Assembly: GCA_002469845.1 (NCBI GenBank)
Contig: DKNZ01000003.1
Coordinates: 2,866-12,632 of the forward strand
Direction: 5' to 3'
Length of the DNA: 9,767 bases
Source: Cellvibrionales bacterium UBA7375
Lineage (GTDB): Bacteria > Pseudomonadota > Gammaproteobacteria > Pseudomonadales > Porticoccaceae
Below, piece after piece: positions 1 to 6,946 of this stretch. Both the position numbers and the translations under genes were made by a program. Below the pieces are notes generated by a model. It was not told where the DNA came from. It saw only the letters and a list, made by a program, of their open reading frames with translations, and did no database searches. How positions within the stretch are numbered: the stretch's first letter is position 1; each line of letters starts with the position of its first letter.

Positions 1-1158
1 GTATGGTATTTCACACCGTTCTATTCAATGTTGCGTGCGGTTCCCGATAAGCTAGGTGGATTTATTACCATGGCAGCGGCGATTGCCGTTTTATTTGTAC
101 TGCCTTGGCTGGATCGTAGTCCCGTACGTTCAATCCGCTACAAAGGTATTATTAGTCGAATCGCTATTTTGGTGTTCGTCGCTTGTTTTATTATCCTTGG
201 CTATCTGGGTGTTAAAGCACCAACGCCAGGCAGAACTCTATTAGCTCAGATTTGTACAATTCTATACTTTGGTTACTTTGTCGGGATTTATTTCTGGACT
301 CGTTATGAGACCACAAAGCCTGAACCCGATAGAATTACCATGAACGGGGGTATGGGTTTCTGGAAAACCACAGGCGCACTTCTTCTGGTTATTTTAATGG
401 TGGTACTGCCAATTAAGGCAGTAGGTGCTGAAAGTGGAAAATCTTGTGGGGCTATAGATTGCGACCCTTTTACGGCAGAGTTAACTGATTATGCGTCCTT
501 GCAGCGCGGGACGAATATAGCGGTTAACTATTGCATGGGTTGTCACTCGTTCAAGTACTCAAGGTGGGAGCGCGTTGCAGATGATTTAAAAATCCCACAC
601 AACCTAATGATGGATAATTTAGTATTTAGCGGTCAAAAAATTGGGGATTTAATGGAAATCTCCATGCCAGCTGATAATGCTAAAGAATGGTTTGGCGCTG
701 TTCCTCCCGACTTAACACTGGTTGCTCGCTCTCGTTCTCCAGAATGGATCTACACCTATTTAAAGAATTTTTATGTTGATCATTCAAGGCCGCTAGGAGT
801 TAACAATAGAGTATTTAAAGATGTCGGTATGCCCCATGCACTCCTAGATTTGCAGGGTTTACAAGAATGTGCCCCAGGGCCAGTAATTGCCAGTAATGGT
901 GGTATTAAGCGAGATCTTCTTACCGGAGAGGACTTACTGGATGATCCTTGCGGAAGATTTACCTTGGCGGAAAAAGGTACCTTGAGTGAGGCTGAATATG
1001 ATCAAGCTGTATATGATCTAACCAATTTCCTAACCTATATAGCTGAGCCAATGGCTGAGCAACGAAAGCATATTGGACGTTGGGTGCTGTTATTCTTATT
1101 ATTACTTTTGGTTCCCACAACTTTATTAGCTAGAGAATATCATAAGGTTATGCACTAA
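1..1158 (+). CDS. petBC: Cytochrome bc1 complex: cytochrome b (C-terminal part) fused in frame to cytochrome c1; 5' end outside window
   Basis: Subunits of ubinol:cytochrome c oxidoreductase (complex III) in the inner membrane, passing electrons from ubiquinol to c-type cytochromes. Reading starts at base 1 with VWYFTPFYSMLRAVPDK, the cytochrome b Qo-site region, with Val where the classical PEWY motif has Glu. Three membrane helices follow (about bases 52-120, 145-215 and 235-305), ending at RYETTKP. With no stop, the frame continues into a signal-anchor-like segment (about 358-425, cleavage plausible after AVGA), then cytochrome c1. This part has the haem site CMGCH (bases 532-546), the probable axial Met in GMPH (829-831) and a C-terminal anchor helix (about 1075-1135). 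ATGs at 340 and 352 could start a separate c1, but cytochrome b would then still lack a stop. Alphaproteobacterial fbcH is a known processed b/c1 fusion. Identity is certain; the fusion is what the sequence shows, barring a base error. Confidence 0.93.
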   Translation, partial: VWYFTPFYSMLRAVPDKLGGFITMAAAIAVLFVLPWLDRSPVRSIRYKGIISRIAILVFVACFIILGYLGVKAPTPGRTLLAQICTILYFGYFVGIYFWTRYETTKPEPDRITMNGGMGFWKTTGALLLVILMVVLPIKAVGAESGKSCGAIDCDPFTAELTDYASLQRGTNIAVNYCMGCHSFKYSRWERVADDLKIPHNLMMDNLVFSGQKIGDLMEISMPADNAKEWFGAVPPDLTLVARSRSPEWIYTYLKNFYVDHSRPLGVNNRVFKDVGMPHALLDLQGLQECAPGPVIASNGGIKRDLLTGEDLLDDPCGRFTLAEKGTLSEAEYDQAVYDLTNFLTYIAEPMAEQRKHIGRWVLLFLLLLLVPTTLLAREYHKVMH

Positions 1159-1203
1159 AGAGAAATTTTCGTCATACTGGGTGGAAAGCACCTAAAATAA
1201 AAA

Positions 1204-1216
1204 GACGCATAGCGTC
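1204..1216. other. Small perfect hairpin between the bc1 gene and sspA
   Basis: GACGC-ATA-GCGTC forms a 5-bp stem with a 3-nt loop. On the + strand it is preceded by an A-run and followed only by AATATTATT, so it would be a poor terminator for the bc1 gene. On the - strand the same stem is followed by TTTTTATTTTAGG, the classic layout of an intrinsic terminator, yet no - strand gene lies just upstream on that strand. It may attenuate read-through into sspA or stop antisense transcription. The stem is short and chance is possible. Confidence 0.35.
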
Positions 1217-1240
1217 AATATTATTAAATGAGAGGCAATT

Positions 1241-1861
1241 TTGCGACGATCATCAATGACATTATTTTCAGACCCCTGTTCACAATACAGTCACAGGGTT
1301 CGCATTGTTTTAGCCGAAAAAGGCGTAACAGTTGATATTGAAGATATCGATCCTAACAATGTGACACAAGAAATTCTTGAGGCCAACCCCTATGGCACTT
1401 TGCCAACATTGGTTGATCGCGATTTAGCCCTTTATGAATCAAAAGTTGTTATGGAATATCTTGATGAGCGTTTTCCTCATCCGCCTCTTTTGCCAGTTTA
1501 TCCTGTGGCTAGAGCCCAAAGCCGCTTGTGGATTCATCGAATAGAGAATGATTGGTGCACGCTAGTGGATAATATAATTGCCAATCCAGAGGCTAAAAAA
1601 ACAGATGCTTTAAGAAAAGAATTTAAAGAATCACTAATTTCTATTTCTGATATTTTTGTTGAAATGCCGTTTTTTATGAATGAAGATTTTACATTAGTTG
1701 ATTGTTGCTTGGCTCCTATGCTTTGGAGACTCCCGCAGTTAGGTATAGAGCTTCCAAATACAGCTCAAACCAAACCGCTTTTTGAGTATATTGAACGATT
1801 ATTTGAGCGACCATCATTTCAAGAAAGTCTTACAGATCTTGAGCGTGAAGTTCGCGCTTAG
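1241..1861 (+). CDS. sspA: Stringent starvation protein A (SspA), RNA polymerase-associated GST-fold protein
   Basis: SspA binds RNA polymerase holoenzyme and alters transcription during starvation and acid stress; it has a glutathione S-transferase fold but is not expected to act as a transferase. The 206-residue product has the thioredoxin-like N-domain (MTLFSDPCSQYSHRVRIVLA, then PYGTLPTLVDRDLALYES) and the family signature YLDERFPHPPLLPVYPVAR. This includes the Pro-His-Pro surface motif (residues 79-81) that E. coli SspA needs for its transcriptional role. The C-terminal helical domain follows, with LVDCCLAPMLWRLPQLGIEL. I chose the TTG at 1241 because AGAGG (1231-1235) sits five bases ahead, and because E. 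coli SspA also carries a short extension before MTLF. The ATG at 1256 would leave that site about 20 bases away. Lies between bc1 and sspB, a pairing common in gammaproteobacteria. Confidence 0.95.
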   Translation: MRRSSMTLFSDPCSQYSHRVRIVLAEKGVTVDIEDIDPNNVTQEILEANPYGTLPTLVDRDLALYESKVVMEYLDERFPHPPLLPVYPVARAQSRLWIHRIENDWCTLVDNIIANPEAKKTDALRKEFKESLISISDIFVEMPFFMNEDFTLVDCCLAPMLWRLPQLGIELPNTAQTKPLFEYIERLFERPSFQESLTDLEREVRA

Positions 1862-1870
1862 GCTGTTGTC

Positions 1871-2299
1871 ATGACTATGAGGTCTAATCGTCCCTATTTA
1901 CTCAGAGCATTTTATGAATGGATAGTTGATTGCGATTGTACACCCTATATTGCGGTTGATGCTCATCATTCTGGCGTGGAAGTGCCCCAAGAGTTTGTAA
2001 CTGATGGGCAGATTGTTCTGAATATCGCACCCCGCGCAGTCAGTAATTTTGATATGAATCATCAATCGGTTGCATTCACCACCAGATTTGGTGGCATACC
2101 TATAAATATTGTGGTCCCTGTGGCATCTATTATTGGCATTTATGCTCATGAAAATGGACAGGGCATGGTATTTGAACTAGATGAAGAGCCTGAAAATGAT
2201 CCGCCGCCGATCAAAGGACCAACTGTGGTAACATCTACCAAAAAGTCGAGTCAATCGTCTAAATCAAAAGCCAAGCCGTCGTTACGCGTCGTAAAATAG
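1871..2299 (+). CDS. sspB: ClpXP protease specificity-enhancing factor SspB
   Basis: SspB delivers ssrA-tagged polypeptides from stalled ribosomes, and other substrates such as RseA in E. coli, to the ClpXP protease. The 142-residue product has the conserved substrate-binding domain at residues 7-95: RPYLLRAFYEWIVD, DGQIVLNIAPRAV and TRFGGIPINIVVP are all recognisable. A linker of about 35 residues, with an acidic start (ELDEEPEND) and a Ser/Lys-rich end, leads to the terminal SLRVVK. That tail matches the ClpX zinc-binding-domain docking peptide at the end of E. coli SspB (LRVVK). The linker is clearly shorter and less acidic than in E. coli (165 residues). It begins nine bases after sspA stops and is probably translated from the same transcript; only a weak TTAGG lies ahead of the ATG, and the ATG at 1877 is an alternative start. 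Confidence 0.96.
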   Translation: MTMRSNRPYLLRAFYEWIVDCDCTPYIAVDAHHSGVEVPQEFVTDGQIVLNIAPRAVSNFDMNHQSVAFTTRFGGIPINIVVPVASIIGIYAHENGQGMVFELDEEPENDPPPIKGPTVVTSTKKSSQSSKSKAKPSLRVVK

Positions 2300-2331
2300 A
2301 ATCCTAAACGAAGGCTATGATGGAGTGATCA

Positions 2332-3510
2332 ATGCCTGAGCCAATTGCAATATTGTCTGCAAAGCGAACCCCAATAGGGGGGATGTTAGGTGATTTATCC
2401 TCTATATCAAGTCCCCAATTAGGCGCAATAGCAATAGCGGCAGCACTAGAATCTTCGGGTTTAAATTCCTGTCAAATTGATGAAGTAATTATGGGCTGTG
2501 TTCTCAGTGCCGGTTTGGGACAGGCGCCATCAAGACAAGCTGCTTTATCTGCCGGTCTAGACTTGAATACCGCTTGCACTTCGGTGAACAAAGTCTGTGG
2601 TTCAGGTATGAGTGCAGTCACTATTGCCTGCAACGCTCTAAGATCTGAACAATCTGAAATAATAATTGCGGGCGGAATGGAGAATATGAGTCGCGCGCCT
2701 CACTTACTTCCTCTGGCTCGTGAGGGTTATCGTTTTGGTGATCGCCAACTTGTAGATCATATGCAGATAGATGGCTTGCAGGATGCGTTTAAATCCCTGT
2801 CTATGGGTCAGTTTGCTGAGGACTGTGCAGCAAAGTATAAGTTTAGCCGAAAGGATCAGGACGCTTTTGCGTTGGAATCTTTAAAGCGCGCAAAAAGAGC
2901 AATTGAACAAGGGCTATTTAAAGCAGAAATTGTACCTGTGTCAGTGGCTAATAAAAATATTCAGGTATCAGTAGAAAATGATCAACAACCCCTGTCTGCA
3001 AATCCAGAAAAAATCCCCAAACTTCGTCCTGCATTTACCAAAGATGGAACTGTGACGGCGGCAAATGCAAGTTCCATATCGGATGGTGCGGCCGCAATAA
3101 CATTAATGTTAGCCAGTAAAGCTGCAGCACTAAACTTAAAGCCAATAGCGTTGATACATGGATATGATCAATCTGCTCATGAGCCAGAGTGGTTTACCAC
3201 AGCCCCGATTACGGCGATTAAAAAGACATTAAATAGAGTTGGCTGGACGGTTTCAGATGTTCATCTTTGGGAAATAAATGAGGCTTTTGCGGTAGTGCCC
3301 ATGGCGGCAATGGGTGACCTAGGTATCGCTCATGAAACGTTAAATATAAACGGCGGTGCCTGCGCCCTAGGACATCCCATTGGAGCCAGTGGCGCACGCA
3401 TTATTGTTTCTTTAATTCATGCTCTGCGCCAAACTAAAGGAAAAAGGGGAATGGCAAGTCTGTGTATTGGTGGTGGAGAGGCCACCGCAGTGGCCCTTGA
3501 ATTGATATAA
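2332..3510 (+). CDS. Thiolase, acetyl-CoA C-acetyltransferase type
   Basis: Condenses two acetyl-CoA into acetoacetyl-CoA or runs the reverse thiolysis, in the cytoplasm. The 392-residue product is full length for the biosynthetic thiolase family. Catalytic residues fall where they do in the Zoogloea ramigera enzyme: nucleophile Cys89 in VNKVCGSGM, His348 in GGACALGHPIGASGAR and Cys378 in SLCIGGGEA. The NEAFA loop is at 316-320, and GGMENMS (114-120) is also typical. GGAG lies six bases before the ATG. The gene follows sspB after 32 bases and converges on dolP with a 3-bp gap. No phaB, phaC or beta-oxidation partner is present, so the sequence cannot tell a PHB-type (phaA) role from a degradative (atoB-like) or longer-chain one. 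Family assignment is firm; substrate range is inferred. Confidence 0.93.
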   Translation: MPEPIAILSAKRTPIGGMLGDLSSISSPQLGAIAIAAALESSGLNSCQIDEVIMGCVLSAGLGQAPSRQAALSAGLDLNTACTSVNKVCGSGMSAVTIACNALRSEQSEIIIAGGMENMSRAPHLLPLAREGYRFGDRQLVDHMQIDGLQDAFKSLSMGQFAEDCAAKYKFSRKDQDAFALESLKRAKRAIEQGLFKAEIVPVSVANKNIQVSVENDQQPLSANPEKIPKLRPAFTKDGTVTAANASSISDGAAAITLMLASKAAALNLKPIALIHGYDQSAHEPEWFTTAPITAIKKTLNRVGWTVSDVHLWEINEAFAVVPMAAMGDLGIAHETLNINGGACALGHPIGASGARIIVSLIHALRQTKGKRGMASLCIGGGEATAVALELI

Positions 3511-3513
3511 GGT

Positions 3514-4080
3514 TTAGTCGACGTACTCAAAGACTTTGACCACTTTTCTTACGCCATTATTGCTACTAGCAATATTCGCCGCCAAGTCACCATTTTCTTT
3601 TGTCGTAATACCCATTAAAAAGACAACGCCATCCTCAGCAATGACTGTAATTTGTGATGAAGTAACCAAATCATCAAATACTAATTTAGATTTAATTTGC
3701 GCAGCAAGAATTGTATCGTTGGTGCGCGACACTAGGGATGTATTTCCTCTTACCTGTAATTCATTATGAACTTTACGAACACCTGTAAAGTTTCTAGCAA
3801 CTTTTCCAGCTAATAGCTTAAGTTCATTGCTTGGGACCTCTCCCGCTAAAAGAACCACCGCATTAATTGTTGTCACATTAATATGGCCATCGTCCAGGCC
3901 AGGATCGGCTTTTTTAAGGTTTACCCCAATATAAGTACTCATTTTTTTATCATTTAAACTCGATATAATGCCTTTTTTAGTAGGGTCTGGTTCAAATGGC
4001 TCATTTGTAATTTTATTTACAATAGTGGTACAACCAGTAAGAAAAATTGCACTGATGGCCAGCACGATTAATTGTCGCAT
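3514..4080 (-). CDS. dolP: Outer-membrane BON-domain lipoprotein DolP (YraP)
   Basis: DolP is an outer-membrane lipoprotein that helps keep the envelope intact and, in E. coli, is linked to BAM function and to cell-division sites through anionic phospholipid binding. The 188-residue product starts with a lipoprotein signal peptide ending in the lipobox LTGC (lipidated Cys17). Two BON domains follow, at roughly residues 45-112 and 121-188, each with the hydrophobic strand and turn typical of the fold (VVLLAGEV at 75-82; GVVFLMGITT at 151-160). Length and layout match E. coli DolP (191 residues). Its ATG directly follows the diaA-like stop codon, and its ribosome site GGAGG lies inside the last codons of that gene, seven bases ahead of the ATG, so translation is probably coupled. 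It is the last gene of the lpoA operon. Confidence 0.93.
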   Translation of the reverse strand: MRQLIVLAISAIFLTGCTTIVNKITNEPFEPDPTKKGIISSLNDKKMSTYIGVNLKKADPGLDDGHINVTTINAVVLLAGEVPSNELKLLAGKVARNFTGVRKVHNELQVRGNTSLVSRTNDTILAAQIKSKLVFDDLVTSSQITVIAEDGVVFLMGITTKENGDLAANIASSNNGVRKVVKVFEYVD

Positions 4081-4644
4081 TTAATTTCCTCCGAAAATCT
4101 TGTTGTCGATTAATGTGCATATACATTGAATAATTAAAAAATTTACTGCTGAAATTGCTTGCTTACCATAGTTAGCACAGCTTATTTCTAGATCTTGTTG
4201 GCCTAATCCTTGGGCAAGTAAGTCATCCTCAGTAGTTGATATAAGTAATACCAATAATCCTTTTTCGACCGCAGCTTCAATCGTATTCTTTAAACAAGGG
4301 TTATTACTACCTACGCTAAAAACAACTAGTATATCGCCACTTTTACCATGAATATGCAGGGAATTAGATAAACTTTGATTTCCCTGATCTATTTGGGTTA
4401 AACCACCAAGGTCAATTGCTGGAAACCCCGGTCTTTCAATTTGGTAGCCAGCCGTTAAGTAATGGACAAATAGCTGTGACAAAGGAGCAGTTTCACCAAT
4501 GCCGCAACTATAAATAGACTGGCCAGAAAGTAGTGCTTGGGTAACTTTTTCAGCAGCCTCAGCTATTTTATTGGCGCAGTTTTCTCCCATTGTCATAGTA
4601 GTTTCAATATGATTTTGGAGATGTTTAAAGACCAATTGATCCAT
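4081..4644 (-). CDS. diaA: SIS-domain protein, DiaA-like (DnaA initiator-associating family), divergent
   Basis: E. coli DiaA is a SIS-fold tetramer that binds several DnaA molecules at oriC and promotes timely initiation. This 187-residue product has the family length and architecture: an N-terminal helix pair, then the SIS core (QSIYSCGIG at 42-50, SGDILVVFSVGSNN at 102-115, LLVLLISTTEDD at 130-141) and the C-terminal LIDNKIF (178-184). That end aligns with LIDNTLF of DiaA, where the Leu-Phe pair contributes to DnaA binding. Position between yraN and dolP is the DiaA locus. The usual sugar-phosphate loop CGNGxSA reads CGIGETA, and the RIQExH helix of phosphoheptose isomerase (GmhA) is replaced by residues around AISAVNF, so GmhA activity is unlikely. 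GGAG is eight bases before the ATG. Family is clear; the DnaA role is inferred from homology and position. Confidence 0.82.
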   Translation of the reverse strand: MDQLVFKHLQNHIETTMTMGENCANKIAEAAEKVTQALLSGQSIYSCGIGETAPLSQLFVHYLTAGYQIERPGFPAIDLGGLTQIDQGNQSLSNSLHIHGKSGDILVVFSVGSNNPCLKNTIEAAVEKGLLVLLISTTEDDLLAQGLGQQDLEISCANYGKQAISAVNFLIIQCICTLIDNKIFGGN

Positions 4645-4666
4645 AGTTTTTGCTCCACTAAAAAAG

Positions 4667-5086
4667 TTAGAGTAGGATATTCTTAATCCAGTTGATAGTA
4701 CAGTGTAAATCCGACTCTTTTGCAGGACTTATAGCTACCACATCAAATCTTAAATTAGTATTAATTCCATAGCCATTGATTAATAAATAATTTTCGGCTG
4801 TAGCTATCAATCGTTGGCATTTCTTTTGATTAACTGATTCTTCAGCACTACCAAAAGTTGTATTTTTCCTATATCGCACCTCTACGAATACCAAGCAACC
4901 CTGATCTTTCATAATTAGATCAATTTCACCATATCTTCTTCGAAAGTTACTTTCTTCTAGCTTTAATTTATGCCCCATCAACCAATCACATGCCAGATTC
5001 TCAGACCAATCCCCCAATTCCTTAGAACTAATTGTTATTGACGGTAATTTTATATTAGTTGTTTTCTTTAATGGGTTGCTAAACAA
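4667..5086 (-). CDS. yraN: YraN family (UPF0102) predicted nuclease-fold protein
   Basis: Small protein of the UPF0102 family, whose fold resembles archaeal Holliday-junction resolvases and other PD-(D/E)XK nucleases; no confirmed cellular role is known to me. The 139-residue product shows the family core: GDWSENLACDWL (25-36), NFRRRYGEIDLIM (47-59) and LVFVEVRYR (65-73). Together these supply the likely metal-binding Glu29, Asp56 and Glu69, with Arg71 where many members have Lys (VEVK). The N-terminus is about 20 residues longer than the minimal family domain. The start is a TTG at 5086, chosen because a strong GGAGG lies six bases ahead; an ATG overlapping that site is out of frame and stops within seven codons, and the next in-frame ATG is inside the domain. 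It lies 30 bases after lpoA and 22 before the diaA-like gene. Confidence 0.88.
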   Translation of the reverse strand: MFSNPLKKTTNIKLPSITISSKELGDWSENLACDWLMGHKLKLEESNFRRRYGEIDLIMKDQGCLVFVEVRYRKNTTFGSAEESVNQKKCQRLIATAENYLLINGYGINTNLRFDVVAISPAKESDLHCTINWIKNILL

Positions 5087-5116
5087 TCGTCCCCTCCATG
5101 GGTCCTAGTCATTCAT

Positions 5117-6946
5117 CTAATAAATTTCTATCGCTTTCCCGCGTTCAAATTTAGCCCATTTTTGTTCGCGGGTAATAGCACCTTCCTTTAATGATAGCAG
5201 ACCGGTTGAACCAAAAAGAGGTAGGGACTTTGATAGTTCAAGATTATTAAGGTTTCTAGCAATCAAAAAGCTATCATGTCCCAGAGCATAGAGATGTCTA
5301 TAGGCTGTATGTAGTTGATTATCCGGTTGTAAATCTATTGGTAATTGTCCAGAAAGAGTCCAAGGCATAGATGAAAACTCAACCCCAGAGAGATCCCGGT
5401 CTAAGCCTACTTGATTGACACCGTTGTATATATGAGAGGAGGCTATTACTGGTACATCAGATGCATAAAGAAAATCTAGTGCGGGCTTTATTTGTCGCGC
5501 CTTTAGGGGATAACCCAACATAACAACCAAATCAATATCCTGTCGCCTGCGAGCAGTGTAATTAACGCGGCTATTTATAAATCGCTTAATAGCCAAGCCG
5601 CGGTTTTCACTTAAATCTATATGAAGTGGTTTTTTTAATAACTTGGTAAAGTCGTTGACTGAAAGTGGGTAAAGGACATCTGCGGTCAAATCCCCCCCTC
5701 TACTGGTCCAATGTTGCTTAAAAAATTCTGAAGATCTTTTGCCCCAACTATTTTCAGGAGCAATCATTAAAATATTCCTATGGCCTTTTATCCAGGCTCT
5801 ATCGGCAATCTGCTTTAATTCATCCAAAGTCGATAAACCAAATTGAAAAAGGTTTTCGATTTTAGTGGCTTGCTCATTCTCGAGTCGATTTAAAGTTAGT
5901 GTTGGTAGTGGTAAGTCACCCGTTAAGATTAAATCTTTAACCTCGGACTGACGCAAAGGTCCTATAACCATTTCCATACCATCATCAACAGCCTGATTAT
6001 AGACATCTGAAATTGTGCGATTTGATGTGTCATAGAGTCTTAATTCAGGCAAATTAAGCGATTTTTTACCCTCTAAATTCATGGTTTGATAGTAGGCACT
6101 CATAAACCCTTGAATGATGGACTGGCTTGGCGTGTAGTAATCATCTTGTAATGGAAGAAGCAGCGCGATTTGATCAGGGTTTGAATTCCAAAATGTGCTG
6201 CGACCAAAAAAGGTGGGGGGAACTTTTGACGCTGGATGACCTTTCCAACTTCGCCGCCATTGGCTGAGTATATAGCTTTGTTCATCAGGGTGAGTTTGAA
6301 AGAGACGACTATTAGCAGACAGATCTAACCAGCCGTTCAGTACAAAACCTTTAGCATTTTTTTGCTTAAGCTGTTGATATGGCATGCGGACAGTGACGGC
6401 CCAAATTTTATCATGGATGTTCCGAATATGGCTTTTACGTTTTGCCAGTCGTCCCAATGCTATTAAATTTTCAATAGCTTGATAATAATTACCATTGGCA
6501 AAGGCTACGTCAGCCTGCGTATTAAGTATTTTTTGTTTAAGCTCTGTTCCCTGACGGCCAATAAGAGATTTAAAGCGAGGGTTATCCAATTTTTCAGCAG
6601 CTAACTGCATTTTAAATTGAGCTGAATAATTTCTTGCAGCAAGCAAAGTGAAAGTAACAAAGCGTCTGTTATTAAGATTTTCTGGGTTTATATTGTCTAA
6701 GACCTTATTACTTGACTCTAACTGACCAGCAGCAGAAAAAACTTCTGCTTGGCTCAAATTTTGTTTATCAGACCATTGAGCAATATCCAATAACACAGAA
6801 TCCTTTTGATAAACGAGGCCAGCGTCATCAATTATTGCAGAGTCAGGGGTATTTTTCAGTTTTTGTAAGCTTGAAGTTGGCGCACAGCCCCCAATAAAGG
6901 CTAAGATGGTCACTACTACAAATAAAGACAAAGTGTTTTTTTTCAT
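5117..6946 (-). CDS. lpoA: Penicillin-binding protein activator LpoA (YraM/LppC family lipoprotein)
   Basis: LpoA is an outer-membrane lipoprotein that spans the periplasm and activates the bifunctional peptidoglycan synthase PBP1A. From the ATG at 6946 the product is 609 residues. A lipoprotein signal peptide (MKKNTLSLFVVV, lipobox IGGC, Cys21) is followed by a TPR-like helical domain to about residue 245, with NGWLDLSANS near 203-212 and the family-typical W-x-GHPAS near 233. A periplasmic-binding-protein fold starts at QIALLLPLQDDYY (about 259) and runs to the end. Length is near that of gammaproteobacterial LpoA. In-frame starts at 6991 (ATG) and 6997 (TTG) were rejected: they would put 15-17 residues ahead of a textbook signal peptide and lie at or upstream of the predicted promoter. 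First gene of the lpoA-yraN-diaA-dolP operon; its ATG shares CATG with rsmI. Confidence 0.93.
   Translation of the reverse strand: MKKNTLSLFVVVTILAFIGGCAPTSSLQKLKNTPDSAIIDDAGLVYQKDSVLLDIAQWSDKQNLSQAEVFSAAGQLESSNKVLDNINPENLNNRRFVTFTLLAARNYSAQFKMQLAAEKLDNPRFKSLIGRQGTELKQKILNTQADVAFANGNYYQAIENLIALGRLAKRKSHIRNIHDKIWAVTVRMPYQQLKQKNAKGFVLNGWLDLSANSRLFQTHPDEQSYILSQWRRSWKGHPASKVPPTFFGRSTFWNSNPDQIALLLPLQDDYYTPSQSIIQGFMSAYYQTMNLEGKKSLNLPELRLYDTSNRTISDVYNQAVDDGMEMVIGPLRQSEVKDLILTGDLPLPTLTLNRLENEQATKIENLFQFGLSTLDELKQIADRAWIKGHRNILMIAPENSWGKRSSEFFKQHWTSRGGDLTADVLYPLSVNDFTKLLKKPLHIDLSENRGLAIKRFINSRVNYTARRRQDIDLVVMLGYPLKARQIKPALDFLYASDVPVIASSHIYNGVNQVGLDRDLSGVEFSSMPWTLSGQLPIDLQPDNQLHTAYRHLYALGHDSFLIARNLNNLELSKSLPLFGSTGLLSLKEGAITREQKWAKFERGKAIEIY

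Noticed and set aside
1898..2149. An 83-codon open frame on the - strand within sspB.
   Set aside because: It lies wholly opposite conserved SspB codons and its product resembles no family I know.
3527..3539. Palindrome TCAAAGACTTTGA at the dolP 3' end, considered as a bidirectional terminator.
   Set aside because: The centre is a single base, so a real hairpin has only about four A/T-rich pairs, and no T-run follows on either side.
4081..4644. Phosphoheptose isomerase GmhA.
   Set aside because: The catalytic helix and phosphate loop are not conserved; gene neighbourhood and C-terminus point to the DiaA group.
6906..6944. Longer rsmI starting at the ATG at 6906, with AAAGG ahead of it.
   Set aside because: It would add 13 residues encoded opposite the lpoA signal peptide and lies at the predicted transcription start. 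It remains possible, so it is noted in the gene entry.
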